Assembly: GCF_003347205.1 (NCBI RefSeq)
Contig: NZ_QQBJ01000003.1
Span: forward strand, 62,001 to 126,000
Direction: 5' to 3'
Length of the DNA: 64,000 bases
From: Mycolicibacterium moriokaense
GTDB taxonomy: Bacteria > Actinomycetota > Actinomycetes > Mycobacteriales > Mycobacteriaceae
The notes beneath the pieces were generated by a model. That model had not been told where the DNA came from. It was given only the letters and a program-made list of their open reading frames with translations, and made no database searches. The position numbers were made by a program, and so were the translations under genes. Positions 51,666 to 60,271 of this stretch are shown here, piece after piece. Every line of letters starts with the position of its first letter. Positions within the stretch are counted from its first letter, which is position 1.

Positions 51666-51701
51666 GGGAGATCGCGTCGTCGCGCGTTTTCACGATCTCC
51701 C
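51666..51701. terminator. Terminator-like hairpin after the FadE pair
   Basis: GGGAGATCG (51666-51674) and CGATCTCCC (51693-51701) form a perfect 9-bp stem around an 18-nt loop. A second, overlapping stem CCCCGC/GCGGGG spans 51643-51668. Both lie between the fadE stop and the transporter start. Confidence 0.5.
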
Positions 51702-51711
51702 AGCAGTTTCG

Positions 51712-52638
51712 ATGAGCCTCGGGGTGCGTAATGTGATCGACGTGAGCTCGCGCGGATGGCTGTTGTTCATCGCGATGAGCGTCATCTGGGGCATCCCCTA
51801 CCTGATGATCAAGGTCGCCGTCGAGGGCGTTTCGGTGCCGGTGCTGGTGTTCGCCAGGACCGCGGTGGGGGCGGCCGTGCTGCTGCCGCTCGCGCTGTCC
51901 AGCGGCATCCCGGGGATGGTCCGTCGGCATTGGAAGGCGCTGCTGGGCTTCTCGTTCTTCGAGATCATCGCGGCGTGGTTCCTGCTGTCCGACGCCGAAC
52001 GCCACCTGACGAGTTCGTTGACCGGTCTGCTGATCGCGGCGTCGCCGATCATCGCGGCGATACTCGACCGCCTCACCGGCGGCGAACAACGGCTCGGACT
52101 GCGGCGGATCCTGGGTCTCGCTGTCGGGCTGGCAGGCGTGGGTGTGCTCGCCGGGCCGCATCTCGTCGGCGGCGGCGCATGGCCGATCGTCGAGGTGCTG
52201 ATGGTGTCGACCTGCTACGCGATCGCCCCCCTGATCGCGGCGCGGCACCTGTCGGATGTGCCCGCGCTGCCGATGACCGCCACCTGCCTGGGATTCGCCG
52301 CGCTGGTGTACGCCGCGCCGGCTGCGGCCACCTGGCCCACCGAGATGCCTTCGACACGAGTGTTGTTGGCGCTGGCCGGATTGGCGGTCATCTGCACGGC
52401 GCTGGCGTTCATCGTGTTCTTCGCGCTCATCCGGGAAGTCGGCGCGGCGCGCGCGCTGGTGTTCACCTATGTCAACCCCGCGGTGGCTTTGCTGGCCGGG
52501 GTGATCGTGTTGCACGAGCCGCTCACCGCATGGAACGCGGGCGCCCTGGCGCTGATCCTCGCCGGCTGCATCCTCGCCACGCACCGGCCGGACCAGCCGA
52601 CGCCGAGCGTGGAGTCCGAGGAGCGTGTTGCCAGATAA
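51712..52638 (+). CDS. EamA/DMT superfamily membrane transporter
   Basis: The 308-residue protein has about ten hydrophobic segments in two repeats of the EamA type (WLLFIAMSVIWGIPYLMIKV at the start of repeat one; ALAFIVFFALIREVGAARAL in repeat two). Members export or import small metabolites such as amino acids or nucleotides. It begins shortly after the hairpin at 51701, so its promoter would overlap that region. No function is indicated by neighbours, though it precedes the E1/ACP cluster on the same strand. Confidence 0.9.
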   Translation: MSLGVRNVIDVSSRGWLLFIAMSVIWGIPYLMIKVAVEGVSVPVLVFARTAVGAAVLLPLALSSGIPGMVRRHWKALLGFSFFEIIAAWFLLSDAERHLTSSLTGLLIAASPIIAAILDRLTGGEQRLGLRRILGLAVGLAGVGVLAGPHLVGGGAWPIVEVLMVSTCYAIAPLIAARHLSDVPALPMTATCLGFAALVYAAPAAATWPTEMPSTRVLLALAGLAVICTALAFIVFFALIREVGAARALVFTYVNPAVALLAGVIVLHEPLTAWNAGALALILAGCILATHRPDQPTPSVESEERVAR

Positions 52639-52669
52639 CCGCCAACACCGAGGTAGATATCGATAGAAG

Positions 52670-52687
52670 AGCTATCCAACGGTAGCT
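52670..52687. promoter_or_regulatory. Inverted repeat before the E1-lipoyl-ACP operon
   Basis: AGCTATCCAACGGTAGCT has AGCTA/TAGCT arms with CC/GG continuing inward. It lies 7 bp before the GTG of the E1 alpha gene. It may be an operator for a regulator not encoded next to it. Confidence 0.45.
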
Positions 52688-52694
52688 TGGACAC

Positions 52695-53624
52695 GTGGAG
52701 ACCACCGGGGCTGCGCGCGCGCACCGATGCGACGTCGGCGTGCCCGTCGACGAAGACACGCGGCGCGCCATGTTGCGTCACATGCTGATCGCCCGCGGTA
52801 TCGACGACGAGGCGGGCAGGCTGCAGAACCAGGGTGCGCTCGATCTGTGGTTGTCGTGTCGGGGTCAGGAGGCGGCGCAGGTCGGTTCGGCGACGGCGAT
52901 AGGTGCCGGGCCGGTGATCTTCCCCAGCTACCGCGAACACGCCGTCGCCGTGGTGCGCGGAATCGACGCCGTCTCGTTGGTGGCGCAGTGGGCCGGGCGC
53001 ACGTACTGCGGCTGGAACCCACGCAGGCACGGCTTCTTTCCCTACACCCTGGTGCTCGCGGCGCAAACCCTGCACGGCGTCGGGTACGCCGTGGGCAAGA
53101 GTTTGCAGAACGATCCGCAGACCGTCGTCGTCTATGTCGGTGACGGCGCCACCAGCGAAGGTGACATGTCGGAGGCGTTGAACCTGGCCGCTGTCGAGTC
53201 GGCGCGGGTGCTGTTCGTCTGCCAGAACAACGGCTGGGCGATATCCAAACCCAGCGACCAGCAGATGCTGACCTCGATTGCCGAGCGGGCCAACGGATTC
53301 GGGGTCCGCTCCTGGTCCATTGCGGCCGACGACCCCGAGGGCACCTACCTGAGTTGCCTGGAGGCGCGGCGCTATGTCGACACCGCGCGGGCGCCGGGCC
53401 TGATCGAACTGCGCACCACCCGCATCGGCGGACACACCACCACCGACCCCCATGCCAAATACCGCGAACCCGACGAACTCGCCGCCGCGCGCGCCAACGA
53501 CCCGGTTCGGCGATACCGCGAAGCGCTACTCGCAGCAGGTGTGGTGGACGCGGACTGGCTGGAATCGGTCGACGCCCATGTCGACACGGTTCGCGGGGAA
53601 CTGCTGGAAGCCTTCGCCCCGTGA
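52695..53624 (+). CDS. 2-oxoacid dehydrogenase E1 alpha subunit (pyruvate/branched-chain type)
   Basis: The 309-residue protein carries the thiamine-diphosphate motif GDGATSEGDMSEALN (from residue 149) through CQNN (~179), plus RGQEAAQVG and PSYREHAVA of the active-site region. It is shorter than standard branched-chain E1 alpha (~360-400). With its beta partner it would decarboxylate a 2-oxoacid and acylate a lipoyl group. It opens the six-to-seven gene operon. The stop overlaps the beta subunit GTG. Confidence 0.93.
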   Translation: METTGAARAHRCDVGVPVDEDTRRAMLRHMLIARGIDDEAGRLQNQGALDLWLSCRGQEAAQVGSATAIGAGPVIFPSYREHAVAVVRGIDAVSLVAQWAGRTYCGWNPRRHGFFPYTLVLAAQTLHGVGYAVGKSLQNDPQTVVVYVGDGATSEGDMSEALNLAAVESARVLFVCQNNGWAISKPSDQQMLTSIAERANGFGVRSWSIAADDPEGTYLSCLEARRYVDTARAPGLIELRTTRIGGHTTTDPHAKYREPDELAAARANDPVRRYREALLAAGVVDADWLESVDAHVDTVRGELLEAFAP

Positions 53625-54598
53625 CCGGTGCGACAGCGCGATGCCTGGCCGAATCTCTCAACGTCGCCCTGACCGAACTGATGGACAGCGACGAGTCGGT
53701 TGTTCTCGTCGGCCAGGACATCGGCCGACTCGGCGGGGTCTTCCGGGTGACGAAGGGTCTGCAGGAACGCTTCGGCGCCGCGCGGGTGCGCGACGCGATC
53801 CTGGCTGAGTCCTCGATCGTGGGGCAGGCGATCGGCATGTCGATGAGCGGGCTGAAACCGGTGTGCGAGATCCAGTTCGAGGGCTTCATCTACCCGGCGA
53901 TGAACCAGATCGTCACCCAGGCCGCCAGAATGACCAAGCGCTGGGACGACGACCTCGCGCTGAACCTCGTCATCCGGGTGCCGGTCGGCGGCGGCATCCG
54001 CGCCGTCGAGCATCACAGCGAGTCCAACGAGGCCTATTTCGCGCACACCCCTGGCCTGCTCGTCGCGTATCCGTCCAGCCCGAGCGACGCCGCCGCGATG
54101 CTCAAGCACGCCTGCTCGGCCGAGTCGCCGGTCATCTTCTTCGAGCCGAAGCGGCTGTACTGGAAACGAAACCGGCGACCGCGCGAGCCCGGGCCCGCAT
54201 CGCCTCTCGGCGCGGCCGTCGCGCGGCGTGGATCCGACATCACCGTCGTCGGCTACGGCGCGGTGCTCGAGGACGTGCTGGCGGCAGCGGATCGGCTGGC
54301 GCCGACCATCGACGTCGAGGTCGTGGATCTGCGCTGGATCGCACCGATGGACACCGAAACCGTGCTGCAGTCGGTGGCCCGTACCCGACGCCTGCTGGTG
54401 GTGCACGAGGCCGTCGGGTTCGGCGGCGTCGGCGCGGAAATCATTGCGGCGGTCGCCGAGAGCGGGATTCGAGACTTGAGATCACCGATGCGCCGGTTGG
54501 CGGCACCGAAGCGGCTGTATCCGCCTGCCGATTACGAAAAGCACTACCTGGTAGGCGTTTCCGACGTCATCGACACCATACAGGAGATGTGCGGATGA
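53621..54598 (+). CDS. 2-oxoacid dehydrogenase E1 beta subunit
   Basis: The 325-residue transketolase-fold protein has VLVGQDIGRLGGVFRVTKGL, EIQFEGFIYPAMNQI and EHHSESNEAYFAHTPGL, the conserved His-containing active-site and tetramer-interface segments of E1 beta. It starts with GTG (GTGA overlap with alpha) and its stop overlaps the lipoyl gene by 4 bp. Together with the alpha chain it makes an alpha2beta2 E1. The 2-oxoacid specificity is unknown. Confidence 0.95.
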   Translation: MTGATARCLAESLNVALTELMDSDESVVLVGQDIGRLGGVFRVTKGLQERFGAARVRDAILAESSIVGQAIGMSMSGLKPVCEIQFEGFIYPAMNQIVTQAARMTKRWDDDLALNLVIRVPVGGGIRAVEHHSESNEAYFAHTPGLLVAYPSSPSDAAAMLKHACSAESPVIFFEPKRLYWKRNRRPREPGPASPLGAAVARRGSDITVVGYGAVLEDVLAAADRLAPTIDVEVVDLRWIAPMDTETVLQSVARTRRLLVVHEAVGFGGVGAEIIAAVAESGIRDLRSPMRRLAAPKRLYPPADYEKHYLVGVSDVIDTIQEMCG

Positions 54599-54837
54599 GC
54601 GTTGACATCCACGTGCCCGAGTTCGGCCACGGGCTCACCGAGGCACTGGTGATCGAGTGGCTGGTCGTGGTCGGCGATGTCGTCGAACGCGGCGACCCGA
54701 TCGCCGTGGTGGAAACCGACAAGAGCAGTGTCGAGTTGATGGCCGAGAAGCCGGGCACCATCGCCGAGATCGTGGTGGACGCGCGGTCGATCACCACCTC
54801 CGGCGACGTGCTGTACAAGCTCGACGAACGAGAATGA
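54595..54837 (+). CDS. Free-standing lipoyl-domain protein
   Basis: The 80-residue protein is one lipoyl/biotinyl domain: VPEFGHGLTEALVIEWLV, then VVETDKSSVELMAEKPG with the lipoylated Lys43, and SGDVLYKLDE at the end. No E2 catalytic, subunit-binding or linker segment follows, unlike normal E2 proteins. It would accept an acyl group from the E1 pair and deliver it elsewhere, most obviously to the ACP or ketosynthase encoded next. This is the key oddity of the operon. Confidence 0.92.
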   Translation: MSVDIHVPEFGHGLTEALVIEWLVVVGDVVERGDPIAVVETDKSSVELMAEKPGTIAEIVVDARSITTSGDVLYKLDERE

Positions 54838-54869
54838 ATGACCAACGACGAATGAAAGGCTGACGCGCG

Positions 54870-55118
54870 ATGCCGCCCACGGACGAGAAGATGAACTCGG
54901 TGATGCTGTCGATCATCCGGCGCCGGACCCCTGCCGCCGACGTCTCCGACTTCGACAAGCAGATCTATGACCTCGACATGGACTCCCTCGACGTCGTCGA
55001 TCTCAGCCAGGCGCTGGAAAAGGAGTTCGGCGTCGACGCTGATCTGGAACGCGTGGCGGATTGCCTGACCCCGGCCGAAATCGCTTCCTATTTCCGAGAA
55101 CTGATCGGCCGGGGATGA
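54870..55118 (+). CDS. Acyl carrier protein
   Basis: The 82-residue acidic protein has the phosphopantetheine attachment motif DMDSLDVVDL with Ser39. A FabD/AcpM-like helical layout is visible, but it is not the long mycobacterial AcpM. Its position between a lipoyl domain and a KAS III strongly implies a dedicated carrier. Its stop overlaps the ketosynthase ATG by 4 bp. Confidence 0.93.
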   Translation: MPPTDEKMNSVMLSIIRRRTPAADVSDFDKQIYDLDMDSLDVVDLSQALEKEFGVDADLERVADCLTPAEIASYFRELIGRG

Positions 55119-56056
55119 GTGCGGGCATCGTCGATATCGTCACGGCGACTCCCGGCACTCGCGTCACCAACGACTACTTCGATTCGATCGGGCTGACCGA
55201 CGAATGGATCCGGCGGCGCACCGGAGTGGGTGCGCGCTGGTGGATCGATCCCGACGAGCCGCTGGAGGACGTCGGTGCGCGGGTGTGCGCGCCGCTGGTG
55301 GCGCGCCATCGCGAACGCGTCGACATCTCCGCACTGGTCGTCACCAGTTGCTCGACGGGCGGCACGGTTCCCGGCATCGCGCAGCGGGTCGCGAAACAAG
55401 CTGGGCTGGCGACCGACGTGCTGGCCTTCGACGTCAACGCCGCCTGCAGCGGCTTCGTCTACGGCGTGATCAACGCGCTCTCGCTCACCCCGGAAGGGGG
55501 CGCGGTGATCGTGTGCGCCGTCGAGGCGATGTCGCGACTGATCCACAAGAGCGACCGCAACACCGGACCCCTCTTCGGCGACGGCGCCGGCGCGGTGCTC
55601 ATCGAGTCGCGACCGACGTTCCACGAGCACCGCTGGCACGCGGGCTGCGACGGAGACCGGGTCGATCTGATGCGCGGCGAGATCGGCGGCGGTATCCAAC
55701 TGGACGGCATGGCCGTCTACGACCGCGCGGTACGGATGATGTCCGACACGGTGAATCGGTTGCACGACGACGGCACCGAGCCGACGGTCGTGATCGGGCA
55801 TCAGGCGAATTCCCGGATCCTGCAGAAGATTCGCGACGAGGTCGACCTCGGCGGCGCTGAGTTCGTCGACTCCGTCGGCGAATTCGGCAACACCTCCGCC
55901 GCCTCGATCCCGCTGGCGATGGGAACCTGTGTCGCGCAACAGTCGATCCCGCCGAGCGGACGGATGACGCTGGTGGCCTACGGCGCCGGCGAAGCGTGGG
56001 GCGGGGTGTCGCTCGACTACGACCTCACCGACACCATGTCGCCCATCGAATCGTGA
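55115..56056 (+). CDS. Ketoacyl-ACP synthase III-like protein (FabH family)
   Basis: The 313-residue thiolase-fold enzyme has the full FabH-type triad: Cys111 in VNAACSGFVYG, His229 in IGHQANSRIL and Asn259 in FGNTSAASIP. The length is standard. It normally condenses an acyl-CoA starter with malonyl-ACP. Here a lipoyl- or ACP-bound acyl group from the E1 pair may be its starter. It is coupled to the ACP upstream and the SDR downstream. Confidence 0.94.
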   Translation: MSAGIVDIVTATPGTRVTNDYFDSIGLTDEWIRRRTGVGARWWIDPDEPLEDVGARVCAPLVARHRERVDISALVVTSCSTGGTVPGIAQRVAKQAGLATDVLAFDVNAACSGFVYGVINALSLTPEGGAVIVCAVEAMSRLIHKSDRNTGPLFGDGAGAVLIESRPTFHEHRWHAGCDGDRVDLMRGEIGGGIQLDGMAVYDRAVRMMSDTVNRLHDDGTEPTVVIGHQANSRILQKIRDEVDLGGAEFVDSVGEFGNTSAASIPLAMGTCVAQQSIPPSGRMTLVAYGAGEAWGGVSLDYDLTDTMSPIES

Positions 56057-56787
56057 GCCGGGTACTCCTGGTCACCGGAGCCTCCCGAGGCATCGGCGCT
56101 GAAATCGCGACCCGGCTCGCCGGTGAGCGATGCCACGTCGTGGTGAACTACCGGGAGAAAGCCAAGCGCGCCGACGACGTCGCCGAAGCGGTGCGCGCGG
56201 CGGGCGGCGAGGCTGTGGCGATCCGGGCCGACGTCACCGACGAGCAGGCGGTCGGGGCCATGCTGCGCGATGTCGGTCAACGATTCGGCCGGCTGGATGT
56301 GTTGGTGCTCAACGCATCCGGCGGGTTGGAGCCGGGCGCCGAACCCGGCTATGCGATGCGGCTCAACTGCGATGCGCAGGTGAGGCTGGCCGAGCTCGCA
56401 CTGCCGCTGATGCCAGCCGGAGGCCGAATCGTCTTCGTCACCAGCCATTTGGCCCACTTTCACGGTTCCAGACCGGTGCCAGATGATTATCTGCCCATCG
56501 CCACCAGCAAGCAGGCCGGCGAAAACGCGTTGCGCCGCATGCGGCAGGCGTTCGACGCGGCGGGGGTCACACTCGTCGTCACCTCAGCCGACATGATCGA
56601 GGGAAGCACCATGGTGCGGCTGTTCGAGCGGCGCGACCCCGACGCGATAGCCGCCCGCCGCGATGCGAGCGGCGGCCTGCCGACGGCCGCGGAGTTCGCC
56701 TCGGCGATCGTGCGTGCCATCCACGAGCCCCACCAGAGCGGCGACACCGTCTACGTCGGCGGGTCCGACTACCTGGAGGCACCGTGA
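56053..56787 (+). CDS. SDR oxidoreductase with altered active site
   Basis: The 244-residue SDR has TGASRGIGAEIATRL and LVLNASGGLEPG, then SHLAHFHGSRPVPDDYLPIATSK broken here as YLPIATSK. The residue four before the Lys, normally the catalytic Tyr, is Ile. A Tyr lies seven residues before the Lys. This YxxxxxxK style occurs in a set of actinobacterial SDRs with the downstream VTSADMIEG. If a reductase, it would act on the ketosynthase product. The GTG overlaps the KAS III stop. Confidence 0.9.
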   Translation: MSRVLLVTGASRGIGAEIATRLAGERCHVVVNYREKAKRADDVAEAVRAAGGEAVAIRADVTDEQAVGAMLRDVGQRFGRLDVLVLNASGGLEPGAEPGYAMRLNCDAQVRLAELALPLMPAGGRIVFVTSHLAHFHGSRPVPDDYLPIATSKQAGENALRRMRQAFDAAGVTLVVTSADMIEGSTMVRLFERRDPDAIAARRDASGGLPTAAEFASAIVRAIHEPHQSGDTVYVGGSDYLEAP

Positions 56788-57380
56788 TACGACAAACCGA
56801 GATCCTGATGTTCGACGGTCTCGACGAACTCGACGTCGTCGCACCGTTCGAGATCCTGGCGTCGGCCGGCTATCCCGTCGAACTCGTCACCCTGCAGCCC
56901 TGCGACGCCGTCACCGCAGCCCACGGGATGACCCTCAACCCGGACGGCGTTCTCGGCCCCCGCCCGGACCTGCTCATCGTTCCCGGCGGACGCTGGGCGT
57001 CGAAGCTGTCCGACAGTGCATGGGGTGAGGCGCAACGCGGCGCCATTCCGTCGGCGATCGCGCAGCGGCACGCGGCGGGCAGCCGCATCGCCGGTGTCTG
57101 CACGGGCGCGATGTTGATCGCGGCCGGCGGCATCCTTCGCGGCAGGCCGGCGGTCACCCACCGATCGGCGTTGGACGACCTGCGCGATTTCGGCGCGCAG
57201 GTTCACCCCGAGGCGCGGGTCGTCGACGACGGCGACGTGCTCACCAGCGCGGGGGTGACCTCGGGGATCGACTTGGCGCTTCATCTCATCGAACTCGACC
57301 GCGGTCGCGACGCCGCGCTCGCCGAGGCCGCCCGCATCGAACACGACTTCCGGGGACCCGTTCTCAGAAACGGGAAATGA
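56784..57380 (+). CDS. DJ-1/PfpI family protein, isonitrile hydratase-like
   Basis: The 198-residue protein has the acidic N-terminal segment MFDGLDELDVVAPFEIL with Asp17, and the nucleophile elbow GVCTGAMLIAAGG with Cys106. Asp and Cys positions resemble bacterial isonitrile hydratase InhA. Other DJ-1 relatives are glyoxalases or chaperones. A C-terminal AraC domain is absent. It overlaps the SDR stop (GTGA) and is the last gene of the E1-lipoyl-ACP operon. It may process or detoxify the product. Confidence 0.87.
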   Translation: MIRQTEILMFDGLDELDVVAPFEILASAGYPVELVTLQPCDAVTAAHGMTLNPDGVLGPRPDLLIVPGGRWASKLSDSAWGEAQRGAIPSAIAQRHAAGSRIAGVCTGAMLIAAGGILRGRPAVTHRSALDDLRDFGAQVHPEARVVDDGDVLTSAGVTSGIDLALHLIELDRGRDAALAEAARIEHDFRGPVLRNGK

Positions 57381-57481
57381 AGCATCCGGCACGCGATCGG
57401 CGGGTCAATCTCACACGAGTCCACAACCTTCATGTGTAGGAAGGAGATGACGGCACGCCGCAAACCAGTGACAGGAGCGAT

Positions 57482-58513
57482 ATGACTACCCAGAGTCCGA
57501 TGCAGCTTGGCATGGTCGGCCTTGGCCGGATGGGCGCCAACCTGGTCCGTCGGCTCATGCGCGACGGACACAGTTGCGTCGTCTTCGACGTCAATGCGGA
57601 CGCGGTCACCGAACTGCAGACCGAAGGGGCCACCGGGTCGGCCTCGCTCGAGGAGCTGGTCAGCAAGCTCGACAAGCCGCGCGCGATATGGCTGATGCTG
57701 CCCGCGGCCATCGTCGACGACACCCTGGACCAACTCATCCCGCTGCTGGAACCCGGCGATGCAGTCATCGACGGCGGCAACTCCTACTACCGCGACGACA
57801 TCGCGCGGGCCAAACGACTGGTGGCCGAGAATCTGCACTACGTGGACTGCGGAACCAGCGGCGGAGTATGGGGCCTCGAGCGCGGCTACTGCCTGATGAT
57901 CGGCGGCGAAACCGAGGTGGTCACCCGCCTCGACCCCATCTTCAAGACCATCGCGCCCGGCCAGGGCAGCGCCGAGCCCACGCCGAGTCGCACCCGCACG
58001 GACGGCACCGCACCCGACGGCTACCTGCACTGCGGGCCCAGCGGGGCCGGGCACTTCGTGAAGATGGTTCACAACGGGGTGGAGTACGGCATGATGGCCG
58101 CGATCGCGGAGGGGTTGGGAATCATCAAGCACGCCAACGCGGGCAAGACCGACCGCACCGTCGACGCCGAGACCACTCCCCTACGCGACCCCTGGGCGTA
58201 TCAGTACGACATCGACGTGGGCGAGGTCGCCGAGGTGTGGCGGCGCGGATCCGTGGTGGGGTCGTGGTTGGTGGACCTGACGGCGGATGCGTTCGCGCGG
58301 TCACCGGATCTCGACGATTTCACCGGCCGAGTGTCGGACTCCGGCGAGGGCAGATGGACCGTGCTGGCCGCCGTCGACGAGGGCGTTCCCGCGTCGGTGA
58401 TCACGACGTCGCTCTACGAGCGGTTCGAGTCCCGCCAGCTGGGGGCGTTCACCGACAGGATTCTGTCGGCGATGCGCAGCGAGTTCGGCGGCCACGCCGA
58501 GAAGAAGCAGTAG
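57482..58513 (+). CDS. gnd: 6-phosphogluconate dehydrogenase, decarboxylating
   Basis: The 343-residue enzyme shows GLGRMGANLVRRLM at the N-terminus, IDGGNSYYRDD and CGTSGGVWG, and CGPSGAGHFVKMVHNGVEYG with the catalytic Lys/Asn. It is the short type found next to zwf in mycobacteria (compare Rv1122). It oxidises 6-phosphogluconate to ribulose 5-phosphate. Ribosome site AGGAG is present upstream. It is separated by 100 bp from the DJ-1 gene, so it likely has its own promoter. Confidence 0.96.
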   Translation: MTTQSPMQLGMVGLGRMGANLVRRLMRDGHSCVVFDVNADAVTELQTEGATGSASLEELVSKLDKPRAIWLMLPAAIVDDTLDQLIPLLEPGDAVIDGGNSYYRDDIARAKRLVAENLHYVDCGTSGGVWGLERGYCLMIGGETEVVTRLDPIFKTIAPGQGSAEPTPSRTRTDGTAPDGYLHCGPSGAGHFVKMVHNGVEYGMMAAIAEGLGIIKHANAGKTDRTVDAETTPLRDPWAYQYDIDVGEVAEVWRRGSVVGSWLVDLTADAFARSPDLDDFTGRVSDSGEGRWTVLAAVDEGVPASVITTSLYERFESRQLGAFTDRILSAMRSEFGGHAEKKQ

Positions 58514-58521
58514 GTCACGCG

Positions 58522-59919
58522 ATGAGTTCGACTGCTGATGTGCTGGTGATCTTCGGGATCACCGGAGACCTCGCGAAGAAGATGACGTTCCGGTCGCTCT
58601 ATCGACTGGAACGAAGGGGGGTGCTGGATTGTCCGATCGTCGGTGTGGCGCTTGATGACTGGTCCTCGGCGATGCTGCGGGAGCATGCCCGTGACGCCAT
58701 CGAGGGCAGCGGCGAGACCATCGACGAGGACGTCTTCGAGCGTTTCGCCGGGCGACTGTCGATGGTGTCGGGCGACTTCGGGGACAAGAGGACCTACGAC
58801 CGGGTCGCCAAAGCGATCGAGGGCAAGCACACCCCGGTCTTCTACCTCGAGATTCCGCCGTCGCTGTTCGGGCGCGTGGTCAAGGGGCTCGTCGCGGCCA
58901 ACCTCACCTCACGCGCCCGCGTCGTGGTGGAGAAGCCGTTCGGGCACGACCTCGAATCGGCCAAGGCGCTCGACGCCGAGCTGCGCGAGGAGCTCGAGGA
59001 GTGGCAGATCTATCGCATCGACCACTTCCTGGGCAAGGAACCCGCGATGGACATCCTGTACCTGCGGTTCGCCAACAGCGTGTTCGAGCCGCTGTGGAAC
59101 CGCGACCGGATCCAGTCGGTGCAGATCACCATGGCCGAGGACTTCGGCGTCGAGGACCGCGGCAGCTTCTACGACCCGGTCGGGGCGCTGCGCGACGTCG
59201 TGCAGAACCACCTGCTGCAGCTGCTCGGGCTGTTCGCATCGGAGCCGCCGAGCGCGCACGGCGCCGACGCGCAGCGCGACAAGCGCGCAGAGGTGTTTCG
59301 GGCCATGCCCGCCGCCGACCCGCAGCACTACATCCGTGGACAGTACGACGGCTACCTCGACGTGCCGGGCGTGAAGGCGGGCTCGCAGACCGAGACGTAT
59401 GTGGCAATGAAGTTGGAGATCGACAACTGGCGCTGGTCGGGTGTTCCGTTCTTCATCCGCGCGGGCAAGGCGCTTGCGGTGCGCGCCACCGAGATACGGG
59501 TCATCTTCAAGCGACCGCCGCAACTGGCGTTCACCCCGCACACGCCGGACGCCAACGAGCTCATCCTGCGGATCGACCCGCACCCCGGCACCGATCTGGT
59601 TGTGCAGGCCAAGAAGCCCGGCAGCGCCGAGACGCGCACGGTGGATCTTTCGCTGATCTTCTCCGAAGAACTCGGCGAAGCGCCCGAACCCTACGAGCGG
59701 CTGCTCAGCGACGCGATGGTCGGCGACCCCAGCCACTTCGCCCGCGAGGACAGCGTCGAGGAGACCTGGCGCATCGTCCAGCCGTTGCTCGACGCGCCGC
59801 CCCCGGTCCAGATCTACAAACCGGGAAGCTGGGGACCCGAGAGCGCGAACAAGCTGGTCTCCGGCTGCCCGGGCTGGCGCGAGCCGTGGCTGCGTTCGAT
59901 CGGCGGCCAGGAGGGCTGA
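58522..59919 (+). CDS. zwf: Glucose-6-phosphate dehydrogenase
   Basis: The 465-residue enzyme has IFGITGDLAKKM (cofactor site), EKPFGHDLESAKAL and RIDHFLGKEPAMDIL with the catalytic His. It feeds 6-phosphogluconolactone into the step catalysed by the gene just upstream, giving two NADPH-producing enzymes in one operon. Start ATG is 8 bp after the gnd stop. Confidence 0.97.
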   Translation: MSSTADVLVIFGITGDLAKKMTFRSLYRLERRGVLDCPIVGVALDDWSSAMLREHARDAIEGSGETIDEDVFERFAGRLSMVSGDFGDKRTYDRVAKAIEGKHTPVFYLEIPPSLFGRVVKGLVAANLTSRARVVVEKPFGHDLESAKALDAELREELEEWQIYRIDHFLGKEPAMDILYLRFANSVFEPLWNRDRIQSVQITMAEDFGVEDRGSFYDPVGALRDVVQNHLLQLLGLFASEPPSAHGADAQRDKRAEVFRAMPAADPQHYIRGQYDGYLDVPGVKAGSQTETYVAMKLEIDNWRWSGVPFFIRAGKALAVRATEIRVIFKRPPQLAFTPHTPDANELILRIDPHPGTDLVVQAKKPGSAETRTVDLSLIFSEELGEAPEPYERLLSDAMVGDPSHFAREDSVEETWRIVQPLLDAPPPVQIYKPGSWGPESANKLVSGCPGWREPWLRSIGGQEG

Positions 59920-59928
59920 CCAAACCAG

Positions 59929-59952
59929 AACGGTAAGTGTACACTTACCGTT
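59929..59952. promoter_or_regulatory. Perfect 24-bp palindromic ArsR operator
   Basis: AACGGTAAGTGT is followed directly by its reverse complement ACACTTACCGTT. The repeat ends 1 bp before the ArsR GTG. Another half-like CACTTACC lies just inside the gene at about 59959. An autoregulatory ArsR site is the simplest reading. Confidence 0.85.
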
Positions 59953-59953
59953 C

Positions 59954-60271
59954 GTGGTCACTTACCAAACGGATGACCCGTGGTCCGCGCTCGCCGACGG
60001 CACGCGGCGCACCATCTTCAGGCGCCTGGGGTCAGGGCCGATGGCGGTGAGTGAACTTGCCCGCGATCTGCCGATCAGCAGGCCTGCGGTCTCCCAGCAC
60101 CTCAAGGTTCTGAAATGTGCCGGGCTGGTTCGTGATCGCGCAGTCGGGACGCGGCGCATCTATCAATTGGACCCCGACGGCGTCGCCGCGCTGCGTGCGG
60201 AGCTGGACGTGTTCTGGGGCAAGGCATTGGACACCTACAAGTCGATTGCCGATGAGGAAGGAGACGCATAG
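59954..60271 (+). CDS. ArsR family regulator
   Basis: The 105-residue winged-helix protein has MAVSELARDLPISRPAVSQH and LKVLKCAGLVRDRAVGTRRI. No metal-binding Cys pair (CxC) is seen, so it belongs to the non-metal ArsR group found next to SRPBCC proteins. Operator and start codon nearly touch. Its stop overlaps the next gene by 1 bp, so the operon is self-regulated. Confidence 0.94.
   Translation: MVTYQTDDPWSALADGTRRTIFRRLGSGPMAVSELARDLPISRPAVSQHLKVLKCAGLVRDRAVGTRRIYQLDPDGVAALRAELDVFWGKALDTYKSIADEEGDA

Noticed and set aside
54834-54863. Nine-codon frame between lipoyl and ACP genes
   Set aside because: Too short and without a ribosome site; most likely leader sequence of the ACP gene.
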